From Oculatella sp. LEGE 06141 (GTDB taxonomy: Bacteria; Cyanobacteriota; Cyanobacteriia; Elainellales; Elainellaceae): DNA of 64,000 bases. The DNA lies in contig NZ_JADEWO010000006.1 of NCBI RefSeq assembly GCF_015207605.1, positions 62,001-126,000 on the forward strand, read 5' to 3'. The position numbers and the translations under genes were made by a program. Below, piece by piece: positions 37,928-47,533 of this stretch (position 1 is the first letter of the stretch; each line of letters opens with the position of its first letter). The notes beneath the pieces are model-generated. The model searched no databases, had not been told where the DNA came from, and saw nothing but the letters and a program-made list of their open reading frames with translations.

Positions 37928-39310
37928 TCATTTTCCAATACAGAAGCGGCTAAAGATGCGATCGAGGACGGATTCGGTCACATCTTCTCCGGTAATTTCA
38001 CCTAACGCCTGAATTGCACTACGAAGATCGATCGTCCAGAAGTCGAGCGGAAGCTGGTCGGCAATGGTCATTTGCACCTGGGACAAAGCCGTTTTAGCGC
38101 GAGTCAGCGCTGCCGCCTGTCGCTGGTTAATTGCCAATTCTAAATCGCTTGCGTGCAGCGCTCCAGCGTGCACCGTGGCTAAAATTGCCTGTTCTAGCGC
38201 GTCAATGCCTTGATGACGAGCCGCCACTGTTTCCACCCGTGATTGAATAGTTTGAGGAATGTCCCGATCATGCCCATCGGCCAAATCGACTTTGTTGATG
38301 ACTAAAATCAACGGGCGATGCTGCACCTGTTCATAAATCGCCTGGTCTGCTTCCGTCCAGCCTACCTGCGCGTCGATGGTCAACAGCACTAAGTCTGCCG
38401 CCTGGGCAACTGTGCGCGATCGCTCCACCCCCAATTGTTCCACCCGATCAACCGCCTCACGAATTCCGGCAGTATCCAGCACTTGCACCGGAATGCCTCC
38501 AACGACAAGTTGCGATTCAACGACATCTCGTGTTGTGCCTGGTAGGTCAGTTACAATGGCGCGATCGCTTCGGCTCCAGGCATTGAGCAAGCTCGACTTA
38601 CCCACATTCGGGCGACCCACGATCGCCACCTTCACACCAGAGCGCAGCAACTCCCCTTGATTGGCCGTAGCCAAAATACGCTCCACTTCATGCCGCACCT
38701 GCGCCAGTTGTGCTTTAACCTCCGGTTCGTTCAGGGGCGGCAAATCTTCCTCAAAGTCAATTCGGGCTTCCACCTCGGCCAAAAGATCCAGACAGGTGGC
38801 GCGGAGTTGGCGAATAGGATGAGCGAGTTTGCCCTGTAACCCGGCAAGAGCCGTTTGAGCCGCTTGAGGCGATCGCGCCCCCACCAGATCGGCAATACTT
38901 TCGGCCTGGGTCAGGTCTAGCCGTCCATTCAGAAACGCCCTGAGCGTAAATTCTCCCGGTTGAGCCAGTTTGGCACCCTGCTCCAGGCAAAGCTGAAGCA
39001 CCTGCTGCACCGCCATAATGCCACCGTGACAGTGAAATTCAACCACATCTTCACGGGTGTAAGACCGGGGTGCCTGCATCAGCAGCAGCAAGGCTTCATC
39101 AATCACCTGGTGTGTTTGCGGATGGCGAATGTATCCATACAAAATTCGGTGGCTTTCCCACGGTTGCTGCCCCGGTGCGTGAAACAGCGCGTGGGCGATC
39201 GCCATCGCTTCTAACCCTGACATTCGCACAATGCCGACACTGCCCTGCTGCGGCACAATGGCCGTAGCGATCGCTGCAATAGTGCTACTTGAGAATTCGC
39301 TTTGTGTCAT
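37928..39310 (-). CDS. mnmE: tRNA modification GTPase MnmE
   Basis: With MnmG, adds the (carboxymethyl)aminomethyl group to wobble U34 of certain tRNAs. 460 residues. N-terminal folate-binding domain (about 1-120: DTIAAIATA-type start, VVEFHCHGG), helical domain, inserted Ras-like G domain (about 220-380: [23 protein letters not shown]), and the C-terminal FCIGK end with the catalytic Cys. Converges with the RHH-like gene. Divergent from DUF2062. Confidence 0.97.
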   Translation of the reverse strand: MTQSEFSSSTIAAIATAIVPQQGSVGIVRMSGLEAMAIAHALFHAPGQQPWESHRILYGYIRHPQTHQVIDEALLLLMQAPRSYTREDVVEFHCHGGIMAVQQVLQLCLEQGAKLAQPGEFTLRAFLNGRLDLTQAESIADLVGARSPQAAQTALAGLQGKLAHPIRQLRATCLDLLAEVEARIDFEEDLPPLNEPEVKAQLAQVRHEVERILATANQGELLRSGVKVAIVGRPNVGKSSLLNAWSRSDRAIVTDLPGTTRDVVESQLVVGGIPVQVLDTAGIREAVDRVEQLGVERSRTVAQAADLVLLTIDAQVGWTEADQAIYEQVQHRPLILVINKVDLADGHDRDIPQTIQSRVETVAARHQGIDALEQAILATVHAGALHASDLELAINQRQAAALTRAKTALSQVQMTIADQLPLDFWTIDLRSAIQALGEITGEDVTESVLDRIFSRFCIGK

Positions 39311-39432
39311 ATCCCTGATGTAACCTTAAAGTTTTCACGAAGGGAAGTGTATGGACAGACACAACAAACCCGTCCTTAAGAACCAGCGTAATAAAATAGA
39401 AACAAAATAGTATTGATGACTCTTTAATAAAT

Positions 39433-39984
39433 ATGCCTCGCCCCAATTCGCCTGCACCGACGATCGACTCTGTGAAGCAGTTGCAGGAACTCAAAGCTCG
39501 AAACCGATGGCGACGGCAACTCCGCTATTTTTATCATCGATTCGTCCGCATTCAGGGAAAACCAGAAGCGATCGCCAGGGGACTTGCAGCAGGAGTCTTT
39601 GCCGGATGGTTTCCGCTGTTTGGCCTGCAAATTATTTTGGGAATTGCGATCGCCACTGCTGTGCGGGGCAATAAAATTATGGCGGCTGCTGGGACATGGG
39701 TCAGTAATCCGTTCACCTATGTGCCAATTTATGCCTTCAATTTTCAAGTCGGGCAATGGGTTCTTCGCTCGGGACAAGAATCTTATGGGTTTGGCGGCTT
39801 GCAGTCCTGGCAAGAGGTAATGTCCCTCGGAGCCGATTTCCTCTTCACCTTGGTGGTTGGCTGTTTTGTGGTGGGTATCGTCGGTGCGATCGTTAGCTAT
39901 TTTGCAGGACTGCGGATAGTTCGCTATGTTCGGCAACAGCAACAGCTTCGCCGCTGCCAAAAACGGCTCAAAAAGCAACTTTAA
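39433..39984 (+). CDS. DUF2062 membrane protein
   Basis: A 183-residue protein. A basic N-terminal part (KARNRWRRQLRYFYHRFVRIQGKPEAIARGLAAGVFAGWFP) leads to the conserved DUF2062 helices; TWVSNPFTYVPIYAF is the family's most conserved element (W-x-x-N-P-x-T). Two to three transmembrane helices, a basic cytoplasmic tail. Function unknown; the domain is sometimes fused to glycosyltransferases. It stands alone between mnmE and miaE. Confidence 0.85.
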   Translation: MPRPNSPAPTIDSVKQLQELKARNRWRRQLRYFYHRFVRIQGKPEAIARGLAAGVFAGWFPLFGLQIILGIAIATAVRGNKIMAAAGTWVSNPFTYVPIYAFNFQVGQWVLRSGQESYGFGGLQSWQEVMSLGADFLFTLVVGCFVVGIVGAIVSYFAGLRIVRYVRQQQQLRRCQKRLKKQL

Positions 39985-40112
39985 CGTTCTCAAGTATGGG
40001 CAAGCGCCAAACCTGTAGGGGGCTGGATAGGTTGCAAGTCATTGACTCCCACACCGTAAAGGGTCAACTTTTTGTAATCCGTAGATTAATCTAGAAGGTG
40101 GGATGTCTACAC

Positions 40113-40742
40113 ATGCCTGCACACAGGTTATTCACTCGACAATTGACTCTTTCACCTCTCCCAACCATCAAATTTCTACAACAGCCTACGTCACCTGCCT
40201 GGGTGGAACAGGCGATCGCCAATTTGGATACAATTTTGCTCGACCATTCGCAATGCGAACGCAAAGCTGCTGGAGTCGCGCTTAATCTCATCTTTCGCTA
40301 TCCTTCCAGTGCCAAGCTGGTGCGAACCTTAACGGCGATCGCTCAAGAAGAACTGGAACACTTCGAGCAGGTGAATCAATGGCTGGATCGACGCGGCATT
40401 CCATTGGCGCCGCTGGCTCCACCGCCCTACGGTGCCGGATTGCGCGCCCAGATTCGCCGTCAGGAACCCGATCGCATGTTAGATTCGCTGCTGGTATCTG
40501 GGTTAATTGAAGCCCGCAGCCACGAGCGGTTAGGACTACTGGCTACCCACTGTCCAGAGCCTGAACTGGCTCAGTTTTATCGCGGGTTGATGGCCTCCGA
40601 AGCTCGCCATTATGGAATTTACTGGACGTTAGCCACCACCTATTTCGATCGCCCTCTGATTACTGAACGGCTAGAAGAACTGGCGGCAATTGAAAGTGAT
40701 CTGCTCTCATCGCTACACCCTGCCCCTCGAATTCACAGCTAA
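40113..40742 (+). CDS. miaE: tRNA-(ms2io6A)-hydroxylase
   Basis: Di-iron mono-oxygenase that hydroxylates the isopentenyl group of ms2i6A37 in tRNA. About 209 residues, a ferritin-like helix bundle. Iron ligands: a Glu in NLIFRYPSS upstream region, EELEHFEQV, IEARSHERLG and SEARHYGIYW. The ATG at 40113 (MPAHRLFTR) is chosen; a GTG at 40098 is in frame. O2-dependent activity fits a phototroph. A GNAT gene begins 41 bases after the stop on the same strand. Confidence 0.93.
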   Translation: MPAHRLFTRQLTLSPLPTIKFLQQPTSPAWVEQAIANLDTILLDHSQCERKAAGVALNLIFRYPSSAKLVRTLTAIAQEELEHFEQVNQWLDRRGIPLAPLAPPPYGAGLRAQIRRQEPDRMLDSLLVSGLIEARSHERLGLLATHCPEPELAQFYRGLMASEARHYGIYWTLATTYFDRPLITERLEELAAIESDLLSSLHPAPRIHS

Positions 40743-40783
40743 CGGTTCCTTGTGCTTTCTTTGTTTACCGATTCCACGATTTC

Positions 40784-41284
40784 ATGCAAGCTTACTATCA
40801 AGATTTTCTGATTCGTGATTGGCAACCGAGCGATCGCACCGTTGCCAGTCAGTTGATTCGTTCAGTGCTGGCAGAATATCGTCTGTGTTGCGAACCAGAC
40901 GGAGCCGATTGGGATGTGCTCAATATTGAAGAGGCGTATTGGGCAAAGGGTGGCGAGTTTTGGGTGGTAGAGCAACGGGGAACCCTGGTTGGTACCGCCG
41001 CCTACTATCCTGTGCCACGGGGAGAGAAGGCCGTAGAAATTCGTAAAATGTACCTCCAACCTGCCGCTAGAGGACATGGATTAGGGCGCTATTTACTGCA
41101 AGCCCTTGAACACCGAATTGCAGAGCAAGGATTTTGCCAAATCTGGATTGAAACAGCCAGTGTCTTAGCTGAAGCCGTAACGCTATACGAGCGCAATGGG
41201 TATCAGCCCAGTTCGGGTGTTGAAACTGCACGGTGCGATCGCGTCTATACCAAGTTCCTAACGGTTTTGTCGCCATTAGAATGA
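40784..41284 (+). CDS. GNAT family N-acetyltransferase
   Basis: A 166-residue GNAT. The acetyl-CoA motif is ARGHGLGRYLLQALE (R-G-x-G-x-G form), preceded by EIRKMYLQPA and followed by IWIETASVLAEAVTLYERNGYQPS. Substrate unknown. Only 41 bases after miaE, so probably co-transcribed. Confidence 0.88.
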   Translation: MQAYYQDFLIRDWQPSDRTVASQLIRSVLAEYRLCCEPDGADWDVLNIEEAYWAKGGEFWVVEQRGTLVGTAAYYPVPRGEKAVEIRKMYLQPAARGHGLGRYLLQALEHRIAEQGFCQIWIETASVLAEAVTLYERNGYQPSSGVETARCDRVYTKFLTVLSPLE

Positions 41285-41462
41285 CATTTGATTCCAATGA
41301 TCTTTGTAATAAGCGCCAAATCTATCAGAGGAGCGATTAGCCGTTTCAAATGGATTCTAGCTAGAGACAGAGAATAGCAACAATGAGTTTCATCCTTAGA
41401 GAGTAAGAGATTTTTTTGTCTTTCTGCGAAAGTTAATTCATTCCATTGCAGGAGATCCTTTT

Positions 41463-41687
41463 ATGAAACTCAAGTTCTTAGCTATTCCTTTAGTCCTTGG
41501 TGCTGCATTAGCCGTTAGCGCTTGCGAGGCTCCCACCACTGAAACCGATCCCGTGGCTCCCGGTGCAACCGACCCCGCTGCCCCTGGTACCACTACCGAC
41601 CCTGCGGCTCCCGGCGCAACCGACCCCGCTGCTCCTGATACCACCGCTCCCGCAGATCCAGCAGCACCTGCTCCTGCCGCTCCATAG
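41463..41687 (+). CDS. Small repeat-built lipoprotein
   Basis: A 74-residue lipoprotein. Signal sequence MKLKFLAIPLVLGAALAVSA with lipobox AVSAC places the lipidated Cys at residue 21. The mature part is almost only Ala, Pro, Thr, Asp and Gly: variations on TDPAAPG. At DNA level GCAACCGACCCCGCTGC recurs 51 bases apart (41565 and 41616), giving a 17-residue unit. Such Pro/Ala-rich chains act as flexible cell-wall spacers in other proteins; the role here is unknown. AGGAG precedes the ATG. Its 3' end faces ribD. Confidence 0.8.
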   Translation: MKLKFLAIPLVLGAALAVSACEAPTTETDPVAPGATDPAAPGTTTDPAAPGATDPAAPDTTAPADPAAPAPAAP

Positions 41688-41750
41688 GCTTTATTAAAAA
41701 GCTAGTTCTCTACGTTCTTTAGAGTCGCGTATGCCTGTCAACGCTCAATG

Positions 41751-42845
41751 CTAGTTGCGAGCGATTGGCAGGTATCCTTCGATCAGCAGGTCGGGTGCAA
41801 CCGATCGCCATCGCACCCCGTTTAGCTCAATGGCTTCAGTCATCTGGGTTAATCCCAGATCACCCACAGGGGATGAAGCGATCGCCCCACCGATCAGTTT
41901 GGGAGCAACAAACGCCAAAATCTTTTGAACAGCACCATCAGCGATCGCCTTTGCTGCCAATGTGCCACCACATTCCCATAGTACCGACAGCATTCCACGC
42001 TGATATAAATGAGCCATCACCGCAGCAGGAGACAAAACGGGCAACTCGATCACTTCCACCCCCTGTTGCACTAACGCCAGTTGAGTATCTGGTTGGGTGC
42101 CTGTCTCTGTAAATACCAGTGTTGGCGCAGTCTGGGCATGCCAAAGCTGTGCTGTTAGCGGTATGTCTAACGTGCGGCTCATCACAACCCGTAGCGGGTC
42201 GTGCCCAACCTGGTGGCTCGTTAGCAGTGGGTTATCACGCCGTACTGTATTCCCTCCAACCACCACCGCGTCACACCCTGCTCGCAGTTGATGCACCAGC
42301 GATCGCGCGGCGGCTGAAGTTACCCAGGCACTATGCCCGGTCGTCGTAGCAATCTTGCCGTCCAGGGTCATTGCATACTTCAAGATGCCAAACGGACGCT
42401 GATAAAGGATGCGAAACACAAACGCTTCATTCAATTCCTGGCAGGCCGCTTCCTCAACCCCCACTACTACGTCAATTCCTGCCTGCCTCAAACGCTCTAC
42501 CCCGCTTCCGGCAACCCTGGGATTGGGGTCAATCATACCCACGACTACTTTAGAAACGCCCGCTGCAATCAGCGCTTCTGAACAGGGTGGTGTGCGTCCA
42601 TAGTGATTGCACGGCTCCAGGTTGACATAAACCGTTGCTCCCCTGGCGCGATCGCCCGCTGCCTTTAGTGCAAACACTTCAGCATGGGGCTGTCCAGCAC
42701 CGGGATGAAAGCCCTCCCCCACAATCTGCCCCTCTTGAACGACCACAGAGCCGACCAGTGGATTCGGGGCGGTTTGTCCCTGCGCTCGTCGTGCCAGATC
42801 GAGGCAGTGCTGCATCATTTGCCGATCAAACTCATCATTTACCAT
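41751..42845 (-). CDS. ribD: Riboflavin biosynthesis bifunctional deaminase/reductase RibD
   Basis: Deaminates and then reduces the pyrimidine intermediate of riboflavin synthesis. 364 residues. N-terminal deaminase domain with zinc ligands in PHAEVFALKAAGD and EPCNHYGRTPPCSEAL; C-terminal NADPH reductase domain (about 150-360: RPFGILKYAMTLDGKIATTTGHS, VVVGGNTVRRDNPLLTSH, WECGGTLAAKAI). ATG at 42845 chosen; a GTG at 42875 adds ten residues. Other rib genes are not nearby, as is common in cyanobacteria. Confidence 0.95.
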   Translation of the reverse strand: MVNDEFDRQMMQHCLDLARRAQGQTAPNPLVGSVVVQEGQIVGEGFHPGAGQPHAEVFALKAAGDRARGATVYVNLEPCNHYGRTPPCSEALIAAGVSKVVVGMIDPNPRVAGSGVERLRQAGIDVVVGVEEAACQELNEAFVFRILYQRPFGILKYAMTLDGKIATTTGHSAWVTSAAARSLVHQLRAGCDAVVVGGNTVRRDNPLLTSHQVGHDPLRVVMSRTLDIPLTAQLWHAQTAPTLVFTETGTQPDTQLALVQQGVEVIELPVLSPAAVMAHLYQRGMLSVLWECGGTLAAKAIADGAVQKILAFVAPKLIGGAIASSPVGDLGLTQMTEAIELNGVRWRSVAPDLLIEGYLPIARN

Positions 42846-43400
42846 AGGAGCTGAAGTATGAGGTCTGCCATACACCGTTTAAAGTTGGACTGCTGAACTT
42901 AGATATGCGTAACAGGGGACTGGAAAAAAATAGGTTCAAAACGGAGCGGGTTGTTCCATTTTGATCGGTTCCTGTGATCTGTTTAATTTTCTATACGCGC
43001 TAAAAATCATCTATACGTCCTGACATCTAAGCTATAACTGAGTCTTGAGAGCCAAAACTTGAACGGGCGATCGCCCTATTCGGGAAACACGAATCCCCAG
43101 GTGGTTGCAGAACAAGGAAGGGGTGATAAAACGATATAGACAGAAATCACCGCGTTTAACGTGTCAAGCGTGTTTCTTGTGAAAAGGACTGAGTTTACCC
43201 TTAAACTAAATCAAATCGCTTTTGTCAAGCTTGTGTTAACTCTAACGAGCCGAATCGGGTAGAAATTTATATTGAAATCCCCTGGTATTCGTTAGAATTT
43301 ATCCCAACCATTCCGAAGTTGCGGCTCCACAGGTTGTTTCATTAAATTCAGTGACATTCCGCTGTTATAAATTAAGCTTATTCAGTCCCTCCTTCGTCCA
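42846..43400. promoter_or_regulatory. Intergenic region between ribD and the SpoIIE-type phosphatase gene
   Basis: 555 bases between divergent genes, AT-rich in the right half. TATAAA near 43370, with a TTG-rich element about 17 bases upstream, is a possible promoter of the phosphatase gene. A near-repeat GTCAAGCGTGT / GTCAAGCTTGT occurs at about 43160 and 43224. I looked for an FMN riboswitch ahead of ribD and did not recognise one. No gene seen. Confidence 0.4.
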
Positions 43401-44831
43401 ATGACTGCTGTGCCCGTCCCTCGACAGCCTTCCCAATCTCCTGATACTGATGGTGGCAGTTCACCGTCAGACATCACGCCTGTTTTTGCGCTGAAGGAAC
43501 TGGTATCACGCCTGCATCGTGAGCAAAACAAGATTCAAGACTTGCTCAGTTCGTTGGGGTTTGCACTGCGAAGCTTTAAAAACTTGAATCAGTTTTTAGA
43601 GCTAACGCCGCTGATTGCCAGTCGGGTTACGGATGCAGACGGGGGCGCTTTGGTGTTGTTCAAACCCAACGGCCAAATGCGGTTAGAACGGCTGCACTGC
43701 CAGGACAGCCACCAATGTCACGATATTCGCAAGGCATTGGAAACCGCGACTCGCCAGTTAACAGCATCAACGGTGCCGTCTCCCGGCAAAGTAGTCGTGC
43801 CGTTCAGCAATCTGACCACCGCGTTAGATCACCATGTTAGCCACTCGTTGGGGTCTGAAATTCAGCTATTTGGAACGGCAATTTTAGCCAAAAATACAGA
43901 ACGAGGGCGGCTTTATGTCTTCAGCCGCGATCCAGACTATGCCTGGACCGAAACTCGGCAAAAGCTAGTGCGGCTTGTGGCCGACCAAACGGCTGTTGCG
44001 ATCGAAAACGATGAGCTGACGGTAGAACTCCGTAAGAAAGAACGCCTCGACCGAGAACTCGAAATTGGTGCTGAAATTCAGCATCAACTGCTGCCGCGTC
44101 AGTGCCCTCAAATTAAAGGAATTGAACTGGCCGCCCGCTGCCAGACGGCAAACCGCGTGGGTGGCGATTACTACGATTTCATCCCGGCTAATTACGATCA
44201 AATTCGTCCTCGTAAGACGGGACGAGGCGAACCAGGACGCTGGAGCATTGCCATTGGCGATGTTATGGGAAAAGGGGTTCCTGCTGGGCTAATCATGACC
44301 ATGCTGCGGGGAATGCTGCGAGCAGAGGTGCTGAACGGTCACTCACCCGCTCGAATTTTGCAACACCTTAACCACGTCATGTATGGCGACCTGGAAAACT
44401 CCAACCGCTTTGTGACGCTGTTTTACTCCGAGTTTGACCCGGCTACGCGCACTCTGTCTTACAGCAATGCAGCGCATCATCCGCCTTTGCTGTGGCAAGC
44501 CGCAACGAACACCATCAAGCGCCTGGATACGCTGGGCATGTTGATTGGGTTAGACATGGATACTCGCTACCACGATGCTCATGTGGAGCTTAATCCGGGC
44601 GACACAATTATCTATTACACCGATGGCTTTACAGATGCGGCCAATCAAAGCGGTAGTCGGTTTGATGAAGAAAATCTGATTCAGGCCTTTCAGTGGGCAT
44701 GCCATCACTGCGATGGGCCGCAGGGTGTTTTAGACCATCTGTTCAACCAGGTGCAGCAATTTATTGGTGTCGATCGCCACAACGACGATGATATGACGCT
44801 GATCGTTCTGCAAATGTCGCCTGCCGAGTAG
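43401..44831 (+). CDS. GAF domain and SpoIIE-type PP2C phosphatase
   Basis: A 476-residue soluble protein. After a disordered start and a coiled coil (about 30-50), residues about 60-205 form a GAF-like sensor domain; a second coiled coil (ENDELTVELRKKERLDRELEIGAEIQHQLLP) links to the PP2C domain (about 240-470). Metal-binding Asp residues are in GGDYYDF, AIGDVMGKGVPAGL, YYTDGFTDA and DDDMTLIV. RsbU-like enzymes of this layout dephosphorylate anti-sigma antagonists; in cyanobacteria such proteins (IcfG, for example) tune carbon metabolism. The partner is not encoded nearby. Confidence 0.9.
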   Translation: MTAVPVPRQPSQSPDTDGGSSPSDITPVFALKELVSRLHREQNKIQDLLSSLGFALRSFKNLNQFLELTPLIASRVTDADGGALVLFKPNGQMRLERLHCQDSHQCHDIRKALETATRQLTASTVPSPGKVVVPFSNLTTALDHHVSHSLGSEIQLFGTAILAKNTERGRLYVFSRDPDYAWTETRQKLVRLVADQTAVAIENDELTVELRKKERLDRELEIGAEIQHQLLPRQCPQIKGIELAARCQTANRVGGDYYDFIPANYDQIRPRKTGRGEPGRWSIAIGDVMGKGVPAGLIMTMLRGMLRAEVLNGHSPARILQHLNHVMYGDLENSNRFVTLFYSEFDPATRTLSYSNAAHHPPLLWQAATNTIKRLDTLGMLIGLDMDTRYHDAHVELNPGDTIIYYTDGFTDAANQSGSRFDEENLIQAFQWACHHCDGPQGVLDHLFNQVQQFIGVDRHNDDDMTLIVLQMSPAE

Positions 44832-45273
44832 CATTCTGCTCACCGCTGAGTGAACCTGAGCCGTAACCGCTCAATTGAGGCTGGCAAACTGAAGCGATCG
44901 CGGTGCTGCCCTGGGGCTGGAACGTTTTTCAGTTTCAGAACTGGCTCCTGATTGACTAACAATCCTCTCAAATCAACCAGACCGTTTTTGCATCGGTGGG
45001 GGTAGATTTGGCTATCAACCAGAAATTGCCTCTTTACAACGGTCGAAAATCTGCGACGCTATTGATGATCGATTCAAACTCGATTTGGGTTCATCAACCA
45101 TCGCTGGTTCTGTTGGCTAAAGGCCGTTGCCAGTCCTCATTGTTTTGCTTGACAGCGTTTCATTCACGAATGGCCTGGGTAAACTTAAGCGGATATCTTA
45201 AGCGGATATGTGGTTTAGCTTGCCCTCATCCCGTTGATCATCATTACACCCTTCATCTGAGAGATAATCCCCC
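44832..45273. other. Intergenic region with a 13-bp tandem duplication
   Basis: 442 bases. CTTAAGCGGATAT is tandemly duplicated at 45184-45196 and 45197-45209. A 106-codon frame (44996-45316) overlaps the next gene, has no recognisable features and is treated as chance. No RNA gene seen. Confidence 0.45.
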
Positions 45274-45522
45274 ATGCCAGTTAACTCTTCTGTACCAATA
45301 TCTATGGCTGACTTGAACAGCACCAGCTACTTTGACCAGTCCTGGCATACCCTCGGCCAGTACTCTACTCTGCAACCGATTGTGGCGCAAGAATTCCAGA
45401 CCAATGTATTTGATGGCTTCTGGGACAGCATGGACAATTTCATTGAGTCTGGGCAAGTGTGGGCATTGCTAATTGGGTTCATTCTTGGCTACGTCATTAA
45501 AAGTTTGACCAGTTACGGTTAA
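45274..45522 (+). CDS. Small single-helix membrane protein
   Basis: An 82-residue protein with a polar N-terminal part (SYFDQSWHTLGQYSTLQPIVAQEFQTNVFDGFWDSMDNFIESG) and one C-terminal helix ALLIGFILGYVIKSLTSYG. An internal ATG at 45304 (MADLNSTSYF) is an alternative start. No strong Shine-Dalgarno. Composition looks like coding sequence, and the topology resembles small thylakoid accessory proteins, but I recognise no family. It is followed after 82 bases by argH. Confidence 0.65.
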   Translation: MPVNSSVPISMADLNSTSYFDQSWHTLGQYSTLQPIVAQEFQTNVFDGFWDSMDNFIESGQVWALLIGFILGYVIKSLTSYG

Positions 45523-45604
45523 ACCATGACAAACAATTGCCCCCGCTTCTGCTTTAATCAAGAGTTCTAGGCAAACGTTTTGAAGCACATTCGGGACAGT
45601 TAAC

Positions 45605-47008
45605 TTGGTGAACCCATCTGCACAACCCCAAACCTGGAGCCAGCGATTTGAAACGGCTTTACACCCGGCGATCGCCCAGTTCAACGCCAGCATTAGTTTC
45701 GACATTGAGCTAATCGAGTACGACATCACTGGTTCGCAAGCTCACGCCAAGATGTTGGCGCATACCAATATCATTTCATCTGAAGAAGGGGAAGCCCTCG
45801 TTTCAGGGTTAGAGCAAATTCGACAGGACTACCGTAAGGGTTTGTTTAAACCTGGGATTGATGCTGAGGATGTTCACTTTGCCGTAGAACATCGGCTCAC
45901 CGAGTTGATTGGTGATACGGGCAAAAAGCTGCACACGGCGCGATCGCGCAACGACCAGGTCGGCACCGATACGCGTCTCTATCTGCGCGATCAAATTAAC
46001 CAGATTCGTTCTCAACTGCGTGCGTTTCAAACCGTGTTGCTTACCCTGGCCGAGCAGCATGTTGAAACCCTGATTCCCGGCTACACCCATTTGCAACGGG
46101 CACAACCCCTCAGTCTGGCGCATCACTTGCTGGCCTATGTTGAAATGACTCAGCGCGATTGGGAACGCCTGGGAGATGTGTATCGCCGCGTTGATATCTC
46201 CCCCCTGGGATCTGGAGCGCTAGCGGGCACCACCTTTCCAATCGATCGCCATTATGCTGCCGACCTGCTGGGGTTTAGCCAGGTTTACGCTAACAGCCTG
46301 GATGGAGTGAGCGATCGCGATTTTGCCATTGAGTTTGTAGCCGCTGCCAGTTTAATTCTGGTGCATTTGTCCCGCCTATCCGAAGAAGTAATTTTGTGGG
46401 CATCTGAAGAGTTTCGGTTTGTCACCCTGAAGGACAGTTGTGCGACTGGCTCCAGCATCATGCCTCAGAAGAAGAACCCGGATGTGCCGGAGCTGGTACG
46501 GGGCAAAGCTGGACGAGTGTTCGGGCATTTGCAAGCCTTGCTGGTGCTGATGAAAGGCTTGCCGCTGGCCTATAACAAGGATCTACAGGAAGACAAAGAA
46601 GCCCTGTTTGATAGCGTTAAAACGGTACGGGCTTGCCTGGAAGCCATGACAATTTTGATGCAAGAAGGGTTGGAGTTTCGTACCGATCGCCTCAATCAAG
46701 CCGTTACCGAAGATTTCTCGAACGCGACCGACGTAGCCGACTATTTAGCCGCTAAGGGCGTTCCGTTCCGCGAGGCATACAACATGGTGGGTAAGGTCGT
46801 TAAAACCTCACTTGTCTCTGGTAAACTGCTCAAAGACTTGACCCTGGAAGAATGGCAAGCCATTCACCCGGCCTTCGAGCCGGATATCTATGAAGCGATC
46901 GCCCCTCGTCAAGTGGTTGCAGCCCGCAACAGCTATGGCGGAACCGGATTTGCTCAGGTGCAGCAAGCCCTGAGTGCGGCCAAAGAACGGTTGAGTCAGG
47001 TTAACTAA
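45605..47008 (+). CDS. argH: Argininosuccinate lyase
   Basis: Splits argininosuccinate into arginine and fumarate. 467 residues. Fumarase/aspartase superfamily signature [12 protein letters not shown] (about 285), the catalytic Ser in that loop, and conserved [21 protein letters not shown] and [11 protein letters not shown]. No ATG is available: the frame begins TTG-GTG at 45605/45608; the GTG is perhaps more likely. Cyanobacteria depend on arginine for cyanophycin storage, but no other arg gene is here. Confidence 0.97.
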   Translation: MVNPSAQPQTWSQRFETALHPAIAQFNASISFDIELIEYDITGSQAHAKMLAHTNIISSEEGEALVSGLEQIRQDYRKGLFKPGIDAEDVHFAVEHRLTELIGDTGKKLHTARSRNDQVGTDTRLYLRDQINQIRSQLRAFQTVLLTLAEQHVETLIPGYTHLQRAQPLSLAHHLLAYVEMTQRDWERLGDVYRRVDISPLGSGALAGTTFPIDRHYAADLLGFSQVYANSLDGVSDRDFAIEFVAAASLILVHLSRLSEEVILWASEEFRFVTLKDSCATGSSIMPQKKNPDVPELVRGKAGRVFGHLQALLVLMKGLPLAYNKDLQEDKEALFDSVKTVRACLEAMTILMQEGLEFRTDRLNQAVTEDFSNATDVADYLAAKGVPFREAYNMVGKVVKTSLVSGKLLKDLTLEEWQAIHPAFEPDIYEAIAPRQVVAARNSYGGTGFAQVQQALSAAKERLSQVN

Positions 47009-47094
47009 TTGGTAAATTAGATTAACTTTTTTGCTGCCTACCGTTAGTTTCGCTATTGTAAAAAACTATGCCCTTGTAGATGAGATGCTTTTTA

Positions 47095-47292
47095 ATGTTG
47101 GTTACAGACCTGGATAAACAAACAGAAATTTACCTGGCGGATCTCTTAGCCGCTGAAAATACAACAAGCACTGAATTGCTTAAAACCTTGATTCGCGATC
47201 GCTGGCTGTCGCTGCAAAGCGAGCAAGCTTCCCGTTCAAGACAGCATAAAGAGGTCATTGCGACCTACATTAGACGCAAGAGCTATCGATAA
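47095..47292 (+). CDS. Small CopG/RHH-like protein
   Basis: A 65-residue protein from the ATG at 47095 (MLVTDLDKQ; an in-frame ATG at 47080 adds five residues). LDKQTEIYLADLLAAENTTSTELLKTLIRDRWLSLQ resembles the helix pair of RHH transcription factors or antitoxins, and a basic tail (HKEVIATYIRRKSYR) follows. No toxin partner is visible. Between argH and nrdJ, same strand. Confidence 0.6.
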   Translation: MLVTDLDKQTEIYLADLLAAENTTSTELLKTLIRDRWLSLQSEQASRSRQHKEVIATYIRRKSYR

Positions 47293-47336
47293 CGTCGTCG
47301 CTCAAGCTTGCCTCTCAACTTAATATCTACAAATAG

Positions 47337-47378
47337 TCCCCATTCAGATCTGAGAACACCAGATGCATTGAGTGGGGA
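47337..47378 (+). terminator. Imperfect terminator-like hairpin
   Basis: TCCCCATTCA (47337-47346) pairs with TGAGTGGGGA (47369-47378), ten pairs with one G-T. An inner ATCTG/CAGAT stem is also possible. It is followed only by a short T-rich stretch, so it may end the 65-residue gene's transcript or be part of the nrdJ leader. Confidence 0.5.
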
Positions 47379-47390
47379 TTTGCCGTTTTA

Positions 47391-47417
47391 GCCCATAGCC
47401 CATAGCCCGTAGCCCAT
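47391..47417 (+). repeat. Heptanucleotide tandem repeat GCCCATA
   Basis: Four units: GCCCATA, GCCCATA, GCCCGTA, GCCCAT. Short tandemly repeated heptamers of this kind are known from filamentous cyanobacteria (STRR-type). It is 117 bases upstream of nrdJ. Confidence 0.8.
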
Positions 47418-47444
47418 CACCTCAGCTTTAGCGTATATTGTTCA

Positions 47445-47468
47445 ATGTATGGCATTTTTGCCATACAT
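47445..47468. promoter_or_regulatory. Perfect 10-bp inverted repeat upstream of nrdJ
   Basis: ATGTATGGCA (47445-47454) and TGCCATACAT (47459-47468) around TTTT, 65 bases before the nrdJ start. Either an operator or an RNA hairpin in the leader. It does not fit the NrdR box consensus as I know it, and no B12 box is seen. Confidence 0.6.
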
Positions 47469-47533
47469 CTAGTGTTCAACCCAACATAGAACAGTTTTTC
47501 GAGCATCACGTCCACACCCGCGAGATTTGACCT

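Noticed and set aside
44996-45316. 106-codon plus-strand frame
   Set aside because: It overlaps the better-supported small membrane protein gene in another frame and shows no domain features.
47391-47417. CRISPR-like repeat
   Set aside because: Units are 7 bases with no spacers; it is a simple tandem heptamer.
47293-47533. Cobalamin riboswitch ahead of nrdJ
   Set aside because: No B12 box is recognisable; the structures present are simple repeats and stem-loops.
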